From Ignavibacteriales bacterium (GTDB lineage Bacteria; Bacteroidota; Ignavibacteria; Ignavibacteriales; Melioribacteraceae), in contig JACKAB010000006.1 in the NCBI GenBank assembly GCA_020635285.1, forward strand, positions 1 through 64,000: a stretch of DNA of 64,000 bases. Direction: 5' to 3'. The first letter of the stretch is position 1; each line of letters opens with the position of its first letter. Shown here piece after piece: positions 54,217 to 62,959 of the stretch. The notes below the pieces were generated by a model, which had not been told where the DNA came from, did not search any database, and was given only the letters and a program-made list of their open reading frames with translations. The translations under genes and the position numbers were made by a program.

Positions 54217-54648
54217 TTCTTATTGACATAATCTACAAGATCTTCCCAGTTAATTTGTTTACCACCATATTTTTTATTACTTCATCTAAACTTACTTTGT
54301 CCTTGTATGCACTTAAATAAAGTCCCATTGGGCTTTTAAGATTTTCGCTAAGCAGAAAGAAAGAATCTTTAATATTCAGCAGTTCATTTGGAGGATAAAA
54401 ATTTACAACCCACAGGAATGGATATCTTCTTTGCTATGTTTTTTTTTTTGATTTGCAGCGAGGCATTCTATGGAATCATATTTAAATATTTTACCTTTTT
54501 TAGTAATTAGTTCCGCACCATAATTATGATCTGAAATTAACATTCTGCAATGTTCACAATTGTCTATGCCGTATTTTATTGGTTCAGGCTCTGGGCTGCA
54601 ACCGTAAAAAATGATAAAAGCAAAAATGAAATAAAAGATTTTGGTCAT
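54207..54648 (-). pseudogene. nosL: NosL, copper-binding lipoprotein, interrupted by two frameshifts
   Basis: The N-terminal frame (54403-54648) has the lipoprotein signal (FIIFYGC) and NosL copper motif region CEHCRMLISDHNYGAELI. The rest follows in two other frames: VVNFYPPNELLNIKDSFFL, SPMGLYLSAYKDKVSLDEVI, and KYGGKQINWEDLVDYVNKKW to TAA at 54207. One C is missing near 54416 and one A is missing in the run at 54270-54275. All blocks are conserved, so sequencing error is likely. NosL delivers copper to NosZ. Confidence 0.75.
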
Positions 54649-55227
54649 TTAATTTTTCCCTACCGTTTTTTTTTTAATCAAAACAAAAAACGAAATTAAA
54701 ACAGAAAATAAAATTACATATGTACCTACGAAAGGAATAGACAAAGCATTAATATTTAACAATTGTTTTTGCCCTATCAATGGAGGCTGATATGACATAC
54801 CCGGTATTTTTATTGGGGCATCAGGATTTAAATTGTGTCCATATGTATATTCCCATTGATAGAAATCATATAAACCAACGGCGCCAACAATTATAAATGT
54901 ACAAAGCCAAACATAAACGGCCCATTTTTTATTTATTATTGAAGCAAATAAACCCCAGCCGATAAGCGCAATAATTATCCAAGGCATTATTGAAAGTTCT
55001 GGAATTGCATCCGGTAAAATTTTTTCCATTCCGATATAATGATTCAAGCCGTTGATTGTTTCCAGATCATTCGAGTTTAATCCAGTTACCTTATTAACCC
55101 AGATATTCAAACCTAGTCCTTCCGGATATTGAGGAGCATCAAGGTAAATTCTCCAAATTGGAAAAAAGAAGACCAGTATCAGTGAAATTGAAGCAATAGC
55201 GAGTAGAATACGTGATTGTTTTTTCAT
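54649..55227 (-). CDS. Membrane protein of nos gene clusters
   Basis: This 192-residue protein has four hydrophobic segments and a conserved soluble loop (YPEGLGLNIWVNKVTGLNSNDLETINGLNHYIGM) and PIKIPGMSYQPPLIGQKQLLN. Genes like it are found between nosZ and nosL in Bacteroidetes-type nos clusters; no function is assigned. The gene touches nosL directly and lies after a hairpin behind nosZ. Confidence 0.75.
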   Translation of the reverse strand: MKKQSRILLAIASISLILVFFFPIWRIYLDAPQYPEGLGLNIWVNKVTGLNSNDLETINGLNHYIGMEKILPDAIPELSIMPWIIIALIGWGLFASIINKKWAVYVWLCTFIIVGAVGLYDFYQWEYTYGHNLNPDAPIKIPGMSYQPPLIGQKQLLNINALSIPFVGTYVILFSVLISFFVLIKKKTVGKN

Positions 55228-55247
55228 TTTATTTCCAAATAAGAATG

Positions 55248-55277
55248 CATCCGTTCTGTTTTTAAACAGAACGGATG
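55248..55277 (-). terminator. Strong hairpin between nosZ and the downstream nos genes
   Basis: CATCCGTTCTGTTT (55248-55261) pairs perfectly over 14 bases with AAACAGAACGGATG (55264-55277). It begins 8 bases after the nosZ stop. There is no T-run on the minus strand after the stem, so it is better read as a partial terminator or mRNA 3'-end stabiliser, which would keep nosZ message higher than that of the maturation genes. Confidence 0.6.
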
Positions 55278-55284
55278 TATAAAA

Positions 55285-57237
55285 TTATTCTCCTAATGTA
55301 TATTTAATTTCCGGATTAGAGTTTTGCGCAGAAACTCTGATATAACCTTGCATCTCTTGATGTAAAGCTGAGCAGAAATCTGTACAATAGAATGGGTATA
55401 CACCAACTTTCTGTGGCTCCCAAAGAATAGTTCTTGTTTGTCCCGGCATTATAAGTAATTCAGAATTCCTGTTACCCATAACTGCAAAGCCATGAGGAAT
55501 ATCCCAATCTTGTTCAAAATTTGTAACATGGAAGTAAACTTTGTCACCAACTTTGGCGCCCTCAATATTATCGGGAGTAAAATGACTTCTGCTTGCACCA
55601 ATTGTAACGTGAAATTCATTGCCCTTACGCTCAACCTTTGTTTCTTTTACACCTTTTGCAGCATAAGGGTGTTCATTATCTTCCAATTTGTAAATTTTCT
55701 TTGAATTTTTCATTAACATTTCTGCAGGAATACTTTGTGCATAATGCGGTTCTCCAATAGTTGGAAAATCAAGAAGCAGTTTCATTTTATCACCGGATAT
55801 ATCAAAGAGCTGAGCTGATTGACATAAAGCCGGACCGGTTGGTAAATATCTATCCTTTGTAATTTTGTTAAGCGAAATAACATATTTACCCCAAGGTTTT
55901 TTTGTATCGCCACCAGGAACATTTAAGTGACCAGGTGAATAATATGTTTGAACTCTATCAACTACTTCCCAAGTTCCAATCTTCCATTTTACAATTTCAG
56001 ATGAAATAAAAGCAGTAGTATATGCAAAGCCTTTATCATCAAACTCTGTGTGCAATGGTCCTAAGCCTGGTTCTTTAACTTCGCCGGCAATTACTGCATC
56101 ATATTTTAATATTGGAATTCCATCAACATCACCGTCAAACTCTTTATTTTCAATTGCCTTAATCATTTTATCAAATGAATGAACGGGTAATACTGTTGAA
56201 AGTTTTCCGCCGCCAACAATATATTGTCCGGTTGGATCAACATCAACACCGTGTGGAGATTTAGGAGTAGGAATATAATAGATCATTCCCGGCGCATCTT
56301 TTGGGTCAAGTACTAAAACTTCTTTATTCATTACACTTACTGCCGTTTGAGTCTTTTCATCCATGTGGTTATGAGCATAATTTGCAGCTACTTTTTTTGC
56401 CTTACCTTCACTAACGTACTTTTCAGCAAGTTTCCAATTGACTGCGGCAATAAAATCTTTATCATTTCTGGAAGCATTTATTTCTAATAAGGAATTTGCC
56501 TGCTCACTATTGTAGCAAGTAAAAAATGCCCAATCATGAGATGGACCTTTACCAGCATGCGCAAGATCATAATTAAATCCGGGAACTAATATTTGAAATC
56601 CAATACTCATTTCTCCAGATGTTTTATCAACTTTAATAAAGCTTATTGTGCCATTAAAATTTTCCTTATATGATTTTATTGGAACATCTTTTTGTGGAAT
56701 TGGTACACTAAAACGAGTTGAAGCTACTACATATTCATTATTTTCTGTAATAAATGGAGAACCGTGATTACCAGCCGAATTTGGAAGTTCGAGAATTTCG
56801 GCTGTTTCAAATTCAGTTAAATCAATTCTAGCAACACGAGGGGTATTATTTTCATTTATGAAAAGCCATTTACCATCGTGAACTCCATCTGTTTCAGAAA
56901 GCTCTGGATGATGCGCATCTCCCCATGGAATAAAGCCGTATGAAGTATTAAGCATTGCTTTTGTTTCTTCAGAATAGCCATAAGCTGTTTCAGCATCCTG
57001 AGAAAATACAGGAATAATTTTGAATAATCGCCCAGAAGGAATTCCATATACTGTAACCTGTCCGCTAAAACCGCCTGACATAAAAGTATAGAATTCATCG
57101 TATTGACCAGGTGCGACATATACTCTTTTCGCAGCCTCATCTGTTCCACCGGCTTCTTGTTGATTAGAACATCCGGTAAAAACTAATCCTAATATAAATC
57201 CGCTTATCAGCAGAGTAAATATTTTATTTTTAATCAT
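55285..57237 (-). CDS. nosZ: Nitrous oxide reductase NosZ, clade II (Sec/lipoprotein type)
   Basis: This 650-residue enzyme reduces N2O to N2. The signal peptide is Sec/lipoprotein type (GLVFTGCSN) without the twin-arginine motif of clade I. The beta propeller contains the CuZ histidine segments (GDAHHPE, KGPSHDW, PLHTEF, GEPHYAQ). The C-terminal cupredoxin has the CuA motif FYCTDFCSALHQEM (Cys618, Cys622, His626, Met629). Full length is present. The cytochrome c gene lies just upstream, the expected electron donor. The start is close to AGGAGT-like sequence. Confidence 0.95.
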   Translation of the reverse strand: MIKNKIFTLLISGFILGLVFTGCSNQQEAGGTDEAAKRVYVAPGQYDEFYTFMSGGFSGQVTVYGIPSGRLFKIIPVFSQDAETAYGYSEETKAMLNTSYGFIPWGDAHHPELSETDGVHDGKWLFINENNTPRVARIDLTEFETAEILELPNSAGNHGSPFITENNEYVVASTRFSVPIPQKDVPIKSYKENFNGTISFIKVDKTSGEMSIGFQILVPGFNYDLAHAGKGPSHDWAFFTCYNSEQANSLLEINASRNDKDFIAAVNWKLAEKYVSEGKAKKVAANYAHNHMDEKTQTAVSVMNKEVLVLDPKDAPGMIYYIPTPKSPHGVDVDPTGQYIVGGGKLSTVLPVHSFDKMIKAIENKEFDGDVDGIPILKYDAVIAGEVKEPGLGPLHTEFDDKGFAYTTAFISSEIVKWKIGTWEVVDRVQTYYSPGHLNVPGGDTKKPWGKYVISLNKITKDRYLPTGPALCQSAQLFDISGDKMKLLLDFPTIGEPHYAQSIPAEMLMKNSKKIYKLEDNEHPYAAKGVKETKVERKGNEFHVTIGASRSHFTPDNIEGAKVGDKVYFHVTNFEQDWDIPHGFAVMGNRNSELLIMPGQTRTILWEPQKVGVYPFYCTDFCSALHQEMQGYIRVSAQNSNPEIKYTLGE

Positions 57238-57269
57238 CTAACTATACTCCTATGTTAATTTGTGAGGGA

Positions 57270-57749
57270 CTATTTTTCTTTATCAACTTTTCTAAAATAT
57301 TCTAAAATTTCTCTCGCTTGCTCTTTAGAAACATTCTGATATGTCATACTTGTCATATACATAGCCAACATTTTTTTTACTTCAGGATGTTTTGCGATCA
57401 TTTCTTCCGGATTTAGAATCATATTCATAATATATTCGGGAGTTCTTCTTTCAATAACATCTCTTTGTGCTGGACCGGTAAAACGTTCATCCAGTTTATG
57501 GCAAGAAGCACATTTTTCTTCAAATAATTTTTGTCCCCTGCTTGCCATTTCAATATCCAATGGACTAAGATCCAATTTCTCTTTAATAGGACCAACTCCA
57601 TTTTCCAGTTCAAATAAAGTGAGTCCAAATTTTTGAGCTAATTTTTCTTTTGCCGAATCGTTTGAAGATTCAGGTGCTTTTTCTTTACTTTCTCCACAGC
57701 TTGCTAATAAAAGTAATGATGCCAGTATTAAAGCCTTAATTAATTTCAT
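57270..57749 (-). CDS. Monohaem cytochrome c lipoprotein, probable NosZ electron donor
   Basis: This 159-residue lipoprotein (Cys18 after LLLLAS) has a class I cytochrome c domain with haem motif CASCH (80-84) and a likely axial Met in the MLAMYMTSM segment. Its position immediately before nosZ matches nosC-type cytochromes of clade II clusters that pass electrons from the quinol chain to NosZ in the periplasm. Confidence 0.87.
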   Translation of the reverse strand: MKLIKALILASLLLLASCGESKEKAPESSNDSAKEKLAQKFGLTLFELENGVGPIKEKLDLSPLDIEMASRGQKLFEEKCASCHKLDERFTGPAQRDVIERRTPEYIMNMILNPEEMIAKHPEVKKMLAMYMTSMTYQNVSKEQAREILEYFRKVDKEK

Positions 57750-57784
57750 ATCTATATCCTTTTTATTTTGTTTGAAAATTTAAG

Positions 57785-58198
57785 TTAGGAGTAAAAACTA
57801 TTTTTTATTTTTATATCCGAGATGTAAGAATTGACAATTTCCAATTTTAAAGTGTCCCAAGTATTATGCATTGGACACTTACATCCATTACAATCTTTCA
57901 TGAACCCGATAATCCAATTGGAGAAAAAAGACTCATCTTCAAATATTTTTATTAATTCAACTAAACCAATTTGGCAACCAGGTTTTGCTAATTTGAATCC
58001 CCCGTCTTTTCCCTTCTGCGAAACAATAATACCGTTATGGGTTAGACTTTGTAAAATTTTTGAAATAAATTCTTTCGGCAGATCTACTGCTAATGATATA
58101 TCCCTTGCATTTACAAATGAATTGAATTTAGATTCGCTTAGATAATGTAAAACCTTTATACTATATTCGGTGCTTTTGTTAAATATCATTACTTTCAT
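57785..58198 (-). CDS. Rrf2-family iron-sulfur regulator
   Basis: This is a regulator of about 137 residues with the Rrf2 winged helix (STEYSIKVLHYLSES, VDLPKEFISKILQSLTHNGI, KGKDGGFKLAK) and the cysteine site near the end, DCNGCKCPMH, that holds a [2Fe-2S] or [4Fe-4S] cluster. The frame opens at 58318, but a promoter runs through codons 1-30 of that frame, so the real start is ATG 58198 or 58189. It probably senses NO or iron and controls the nos genes next to it. Confidence 0.83.
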   Translation of the reverse strand: MKVMIFNKSTEYSIKVLHYLSESKFNSFVNARDISLAVDLPKEFISKILQSLTHNGIIVSQKGKDGGFKLAKPGCQIGLVELIKIFEDESFFSNWIIGFMKDCNGCKCPMHNTWDTLKLEIVNSYISDIKIKNSFYS

Positions 58199-58247
58199 CA
58201 TTAAAATCTGTTGATGATTTTTATATTCAGAACTATTATTCTGATTT

Positions 58248-58276
58248 AAAATAGCCAAATAACTTTCAGTTGTCAA
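58248..58276 (-). promoter_or_regulatory. Promoter of the Rrf2 regulator gene
   Basis: On the minus strand TTGACA (58276-58271) is followed after 17 bases by TATTTT (58253-58248). Transcription would start near 58241, about 45-50 bases before the preferred start codon. This rules out the upstream starts of that reading frame. Confidence 0.6.
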
Positions 58277-58363
58277 GTCATTAATTTGATTTACGGTACT
58301 AATACTTAGAGGGAGCATTGATTCTCCTAAAGCACTTAATTTGTATTTTTGCTTTACACATTT

Positions 58364-58681
58364 TTAAACTTCCTTAATCATAGTTAGAAGCATTTTTGAT
58401 TTTTCTAAAGCAATTAAACCATGAGGAATACTTTGTGGAAGCAAAATTATCTCTCCGGCTTTAACATGATATGGAGCGCCGCCAATCTTAATTTCCATTT
58501 CCCCATCCACTACAAATACTAGAGCTTCATAAGGAGATGTGTGTTCGGTTAATGATTCGCCTTTATCAAAAGCGAATAAAGTTACATTACCATTTTTCTT
58601 TTTTATTATTTGTTTACTAACAATTGAGCTGTTTTGGTAATCAATTTGATTAACAAGTGATTCAGCTTTATTTTCAATCAT
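58364..58681 (-). CDS. Small cupin-domain protein
   Basis: This 105-residue single cupin has motif 1 GESLTEHTSPYEALVFVVDGE and motif 2 PYHVKAGEIILLPQSIPHGLIA. Histidines suitable for a metal are present. Small cupins of this kind are common in N-oxide and redox-stress operons; the reaction is unknown. It overlaps or touches the ferredoxin gene upstream (1-base gap) and is the last gene of that operon. Confidence 0.85.
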   Translation of the reverse strand: MIENKAESLVNQIDYQNSSIVSKQIIKKKNGNVTLFAFDKGESLTEHTSPYEALVFVVDGEMEIKIGGAPYHVKAGEIILLPQSIPHGLIALEKSKMLLTMIKEV

Positions 58682-58682
58682 T

Positions 58683-58928
58683 TTAGACTCCTTTTATAAA
58701 AATATGTTTGATAGCATCTGTTGGACAAACAGCAATGCATCTGACTTTACTAAATAAGGCACATTCATCGCAATTGTCTGATATGATAAAAAAATGATCC
58801 ATAGAAAGCGGAACAAAATACTTCCCATGATTTCCTATATTTACTCCAGGTTCATAAATTGTTTCAGTGGGACATTCAATTAAACATGCTCCGCAATTAA
58901 TGCAATCATCATTTATAAAATATCCCAT
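58683..58928 (-). CDS. Two-cluster 4Fe-4S ferredoxin
   Basis: This 81-residue ferredoxin has CINCGACLIECP (first cluster) and CDECALFSKVRCIAVCP (second cluster with a lengthened spacing), similar to the YfhL/Alvin type. It is probably an electron carrier for the membrane proteins of the operon. It starts at the last base of the upstream gene. Confidence 0.9.
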   Translation of the reverse strand: MGYFINDDCINCGACLIECPTETIYEPGVNIGNHGKYFVPLSMDHFFIISDNCDECALFSKVRCIAVCPTDAIKHIFIKGV

Positions 58929-59383
58929 TAAAATTTTTCGCCCTTCGCTTCACGATACTGACTGCCAACAGCTCTTATTCTTCCCCAGATTGAATAAAAA
59001 AATAATAGCATTCCTACTACTTGAAAGGTCGATGTAATTGTAATCAAAATGTCAAGTGAATCTGTCCAAGCCAACCCTTTAATTGCTTGAAAAATAAATC
59101 TCAACGCAGTTGATAACGTTATAATCCAATAGAATACTAATATTAAGTCGGGATTGTATTTTTTATCTGTTTTTTCAGCTCTCGGAAAAAACCAAAGTGC
59201 CACCCCCATTATCATCATCATCACAGAGCCAACTAGAATTATATGCGTGTGGGCAGAAAGAAGTTCAGCACTGTAACCGGTTTTTGCTATGTATTTTGTG
59301 TAAGACATATAAAGTCCGGTTAAAATACCAAGCGCCAAAAATGCAATACTGGTTTTTACAAAATATCTTACTGTTGTAAACAT
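58928..59383 (-). CDS. Haem-copper-oxidase-subunit-I-like short membrane protein
   Basis: This 151-residue protein has four helices. The second carries SAHTHIILVGSVMMMIMGVALWFFPRA, like the haem-binding helix of cytochrome oxidase/NO reductase subunit I, but it is too short to be a complete oxidase. Such proteins occur with NO-response genes. The electron or haem function is inferred. Confidence 0.7.
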   Translation of the reverse strand: MFTTVRYFVKTSIAFLALGILTGLYMSYTKYIAKTGYSAELLSAHTHIILVGSVMMMIMGVALWFFPRAEKTDKKYNPDLILVFYWIITLSTALRFIFQAIKGLAWTDSLDILITITSTFQVVGMLLFFYSIWGRIRAVGSQYREAKGEKF

Positions 59384-59393
59384 ATTCTTCTTC

Positions 59394-59690
59394 TCACACT
59401 CCTAATTGTTTTTTAGCTTCGTTAGTCATTCGGTCCGGCAACCATTTAGGTTCCCAAACAAGATTAACAACTGCAGTTTTGGAAGGAGCAAATTGCTTTA
59501 CTGCATTTTCAACCCATTGAGTGATACTATTGTGCATTGGGCATCCGGGAGTTGTTAATGTCATAGTTACAGTAATATTATTTTCTGTCTCTTTGATGTT
59601 ATATACTAAACCTAAATCAACAATGTTTATTCCTATTTCCGGGTCAATGACATCTTTCAATACTTGCAGTATTTGCTCGTTAGAGTTCAT
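59394..59690 (-). CDS. DUF59/MIP18-family metal-sulfur cluster assembly factor
   Basis: This 98-residue protein has the DUF59 core LKDVIDPEIGINIVDLGLVYNI, a conserved Cys in TLTTPGCPMHNSI, and a short end (WEPKWLPDRMT). It belongs to the SufT/PaaD group that helps build iron-sulfur clusters. In this operon it probably repairs clusters damaged by NO or supports the adjacent ferredoxin. Confidence 0.92.
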   Translation of the reverse strand: MNSNEQILQVLKDVIDPEIGINIVDLGLVYNIKETENNITVTMTLTTPGCPMHNSITQWVENAVKQFAPSKTAVVNLVWEPKWLPDRMTNEAKKQLGV

Positions 59691-59695
59691 AAAAT

Positions 59696-60961
59696 TTACT
59701 TCCTAAAAATTGTAATCATATTGAACAAAAAAATTAGTGAACTTAAAAACATGATTGAGAATGAAAACATCACTCCCATGCTTAAATTAAATGCTAGTGA
59801 TGAAATAGAACCGATCAATGCTGTTAACATTAAATAAAATCCAATGTGTGCATAATTTTCATTAAACATTTCTTTAAGCAGAGGAACTTTTTCAAAACCA
59901 ACTTTACTGCTGTATTTATGATACCAAACTAGGAATGGGACAATTTTATACATTTGTCCGACTATTAGGAACGAAACAAAACCAAATACAATTAAGTAGC
60001 CATAAATTAAACTAAGGTTATTAATTTTTTCATAATCTATAAAAGAAATGAGCAGGCCAAGTAATGTTACAACAGCTAACATTAAATATGCGGTTATTGA
60101 AAATTTTATTCCAATATCAAATTTTTTGCGCAATCTATTTTTAAATATTATAGATATTTGAAAAAGAAAAATGTATATGCCAATTGCAATTAATATAGAA
60201 AACAAATAAAATAATGTAATTGTATTCTGATAATGCATTACCGTTGATAAACCGAGTAAGCCAATATTTATAATAACAAGTGCCCACTTACCACTAGTAA
60301 GAGAATAACCATGAGAAAGAGTAAACATTGGAATAAGCTTAAATGAAACTCCCATAATGACCATTGTAACCCAGCCAATAAATGCTATGTGCACATGCAA
60401 ATTCAAATAGTTAAGATGATTTATTTTAACAAACGGAAAGACTAAATTTACAGCCATTAACAAGCCAGCAATAGCTGTTACAAAAAAATAGAAAATAGCA
60501 GAAGCCAAATAAAATCCGGTTAGATTCCACTTATTAACTTTTAATAACGTAGCAATCGAATTATAAGAAAATATCAGCATTGCAAGATTTAAAATTGCTG
60601 CTGAAATTATAATGATTTCTCCTGACCCAAAATTTAAGATGCTGTAAACGAAACCAATAATTCCAATTGAAAAAATCCAGAATTGAATTTCGGCAAGTTT
60701 TTCAGAATACAATTTAACTTCCAACACGACAGGTATGAGCTGAAATAATGCACCAAATATAATCATTGTAATCCAACCCAAGGTTGCAACGTGTGTTAAT
60801 GCCATTATTATTGGTCGAAAATGAAAGCCGGAAAATTGCGTATAATTACTCAAAAGCAACAGATTAAGCAGCACAAAGGAAATAATTGCTGTAATAAAAT
60901 ACTTAGCAACTATTTTAAAAGGCGGTGCATAAACTGATGTTATTGAATTTGGCTGATTCAT
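59696..60961 (-). CDS. Twelve-helix membrane protein, NnrS/haem-copper-oxidase-like
   Basis: This 421-residue protein has about 12 helices and conserved His pairs in FHFRPIIMALTHVATLGWITM and LNLHVHIAFIGWVTMVIMG, so it probably binds haem. It resembles NnrS and cbb3-type subunit I remnants found with denitrification genes. The role is probably in tolerance of or response to nitric oxide; activity is not known. Confidence 0.78.
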   Translation of the reverse strand: MNQPNSITSVYAPPFKIVAKYFITAIISFVLLNLLLLSNYTQFSGFHFRPIIMALTHVATLGWITMIIFGALFQLIPVVLEVKLYSEKLAEIQFWIFSIGIIGFVYSILNFGSGEIIIISAAILNLAMLIFSYNSIATLLKVNKWNLTGFYLASAIFYFFVTAIAGLLMAVNLVFPFVKINHLNYLNLHVHIAFIGWVTMVIMGVSFKLIPMFTLSHGYSLTSGKWALVIINIGLLGLSTVMHYQNTITLFYLFSILIAIGIYIFLFQISIIFKNRLRKKFDIGIKFSITAYLMLAVVTLLGLLISFIDYEKINNLSLIYGYLIVFGFVSFLIVGQMYKIVPFLVWYHKYSSKVGFEKVPLLKEMFNENYAHIGFYLMLTALIGSISSLAFNLSMGVMFSFSIMFLSSLIFLFNMITIFRK

Positions 60962-60967
60962 CCCCGC

Positions 60968-61777
60968 TTAATCCATTTTTGTAATAATTACTTTATAATA
61001 ATTTTCTTCAATTTTGTTTGTAACAGCTTGGTAACCTCTTTCTCCAAGTTTAGGATAAAGCATCATTGGCTCGCGATGATGATGGACTAACAAAAGTGTT
61101 TTGGCATCAACTTGAGAAAGTGCTTCTAAAATTATACCCATTGGTTCAGGAGGTTCAAGTTCTCTTACATCTATTTCTATTACGTTAGATAATTCATTCT
61201 CTTGATTATCAATATTATTTTCTTCGGAGTGCAGACTGGTATTTTTTACATGATCCGATTTGAAAAAGTAAATTTCAAAAACATTTTCTTTTTTTTCAGT
61301 GAAATGGTCGAATCCCTTTTTGCTCAAAACTGAGTAAAGCGGAATTGGTTCAAAAGAATTGATAAGAAAAAATATTTCATCATCATTTAGGTCTTTTATA
61401 TAACTCATTATATCCAAAAACGGATCTTTGCCCGAATCAATTATTGGTCTAACATCCAGCTTTTTAATTTTTTCTTTATCAATATTTAACAATATTTCCG
61501 GTTTATCATTTATAATTGTTTTTTCTGTTTCAATATTCATTTGCGTTTCCATTTTATCTATATCAATATTTATAGATTTATTTAGTTTTATTAGTAATGC
61601 CTCCAACTTTACATCTGCTATTTTTGCGGCTTGTTCAACATTTACTCTTGTTGCTAAAGTTTTTCTAAGAATTTTATTGTTTAGTTTATTAAAATGCGGA
61701 CTGGCTTCTAAAAGAACTTCAAGAGTTTGCGGATAGGCATTTAACATTTTTGATATTTTAGTGTCTTTAGTAATCAC
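60968..61777 (-). CDS. DUF1858 and double DUF2249 protein
   Basis: This 269-residue protein has a DUF1858 domain (KISKMLNAYPQTLEVLLEASPHFNKL, residues about 5-65) and two DUF2249 domains (LDVRPIIDSGKDPFLDIM at about 105, and IDVRELEPPEPMGIILEAL at about 198). DUF2249 proteins are regularly found with denitrification and hemerythrin-type NO-response genes. No catalytic residue is known. Confidence 0.88.
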   Translation of the reverse strand: MITKDTKISKMLNAYPQTLEVLLEASPHFNKLNNKILRKTLATRVNVEQAAKIADVKLEALLIKLNKSINIDIDKMETQMNIETEKTIINDKPEILLNIDKEKIKKLDVRPIIDSGKDPFLDIMSYIKDLNDDEIFFLINSFEPIPLYSVLSKKGFDHFTEKKENVFEIYFFKSDHVKNTSLHSEENNIDNQENELSNVIEIDVRELEPPEPMGIILEALSQVDAKTLLLVHHHREPMMLYPKLGERGYQAVTNKIEENYYKVIITKMD

Positions 61778-61787
61778 GTGTAAATTA

Positions 61788-62015
61788 TTATAATTTAGAA
61801 ATATTTACTCGCCAAACCTCTGGACCTTTCTCAACATATTCCCAGTTAAACTTATTTGGTCTTTCTGCATTAAATTGATAATAAAGAGGCATTGGATCAT
61901 GATCATTAATTAACTGAAAAGTCCCCCCGGCTGTTAATTTATCAAATGTGGCAAAAATTGTTGGATGCTTTTCTCTTGGTGGCACTGGACGAATGTCTAG
62001 CTCAGTATATGTCAT
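61788..62015 (-). CDS. DUF2249 single-domain protein
   Basis: This 75-residue protein is one DUF2249 domain: LDIRPVPPREKHPTIFATFD, LINDHDPMPLYYQFNAERP and FNWEYVEKGPEVW. AAGGA lies before the ATG. It is the first gene of the operon, and a Crp/Fnr-type box lies about 65 bases upstream. Confidence 0.9.
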   Translation of the reverse strand: MTYTELDIRPVPPREKHPTIFATFDKLTAGGTFQLINDHDPMPLYYQFNAERPNKFNWEYVEKGPEVWRVNISKL

Positions 62016-62079
62016 TGTGTATCCTTTTTTATTGTTGAAAGTTACAATTGAAAACTAAGAACAATCAATTAGGATTACC

Positions 62080-62093
62080 TTGACTTAAGTCAG
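62080..62093 (-). promoter_or_regulatory. Crp/Fnr (DNR-type) binding box
   Basis: TTGACTTAAGTCAG contains the perfect palindrome TGACTTAAGTCA (62081-62092), close to the Fnr/Dnr consensus TTGA-N6-TCAA. It lies about 70 bases before the DUF2249 gene, a fitting distance for activation from about -41.5, and directly beside the gene of a Crp/Fnr regulator. Confidence 0.65.
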
Positions 62094-62131
62094 ATTTAGT
62101 GTCTTTTATAAATTATTTTCTGCAGTATATT

Positions 62132-62830
62132 TTATTCGCAATTTTGCGCAAGTTTTTTAAGTTTTAGATAATTTGTTACAAATATTGATTTACCTTGTAC
62201 TCTTATTACTTCCTGATCCTGGAATTTCTTAAATGTTCTAGATAAAGTTTCAGTAATTGTTCCAAGGTAAGACGCAAGCGTAGATTTTGGAATGGCAAGT
62301 TTAAAATATGGTTCGGGTAGGTTTTCAGTTTTATTATTCTGAATTTCTTTTATTAGATATTTTGCTAATCTATTTTTCACTTCTTTTGTTGTTAAATCTT
62401 CAACTTGAGAAATAAGAGATTTTAACCTTTTGGCAAAACCGGCAAGCATTTTTAATGATATATCGGGTTCGGTTTTTATTAAATTGATAAATCCCTCTTT
62501 GGGAACAAACAAAACAATCGATTCTTCAAGAGTCTGGGCACTAACAGGGTAATCATTTCCTTCAAAGAGAGGAATATCTGCAAAAACATTAAAGGGTTTT
62601 ATTATGTGTACAACTGCTTCTTTTCCATCTACAGAAGTTTTATAAATTTTTATTGAACCTTTTAACTGAACATAAAAACCTTTATAAAAATCTCCTTCCA
62701 TAAAAATAATTGAATGAGAGCTAATTTTTTTTATTTCGCTAATTGATGTGAGTTTACGTAATTGTTCTATGCTCAGTTCAGAAAAGAGTGGAATTGATCT
62801 TAATGTTACTTTGTTTTTTATATCATTCAT
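62132..62830 (-). CDS. Crp/Fnr-family regulator, DNR-like
   Basis: This 232-residue regulator has a cyclic-nucleotide-binding fold (SHSIIFMEGDFYKGFYVQLKG, IIKPFNVFADIPLFEG) and the winged helix TKEVKNRLAKYLI with recognition helix STLASYLGTITETLSRTFKKF (approximately). No N-terminal cysteine cluster as in Fnr is seen, so it is closer to Dnr-type NO sensors, which bind haem. It probably activates the operon downstream through the box at 62080-62093. Confidence 0.88.
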   Translation of the reverse strand: MNDIKNKVTLRSIPLFSELSIEQLRKLTSISEIKKISSHSIIFMEGDFYKGFYVQLKGSIKIYKTSVDGKEAVVHIIKPFNVFADIPLFEGNDYPVSAQTLEESIVLFVPKEGFINLIKTEPDISLKMLAGFAKRLKSLISQVEDLTTKEVKNRLAKYLIKEIQNNKTENLPEPYFKLAIPKSTLASYLGTITETLSRTFKKFQDQEVIRVQGKSIFVTNYLKLKKLAQNCE

Positions 62831-62959
62831 AATATTGAAAACTAAGAGAATCTTATTTTTGATTTACAAGATAAAACAACATTTGTTAAAAATGAAAGTT
62901 CATGTAACCAAAATTATGACTAAAATTCGTATAATTTTTCCTCAATATAAAAATACTAC

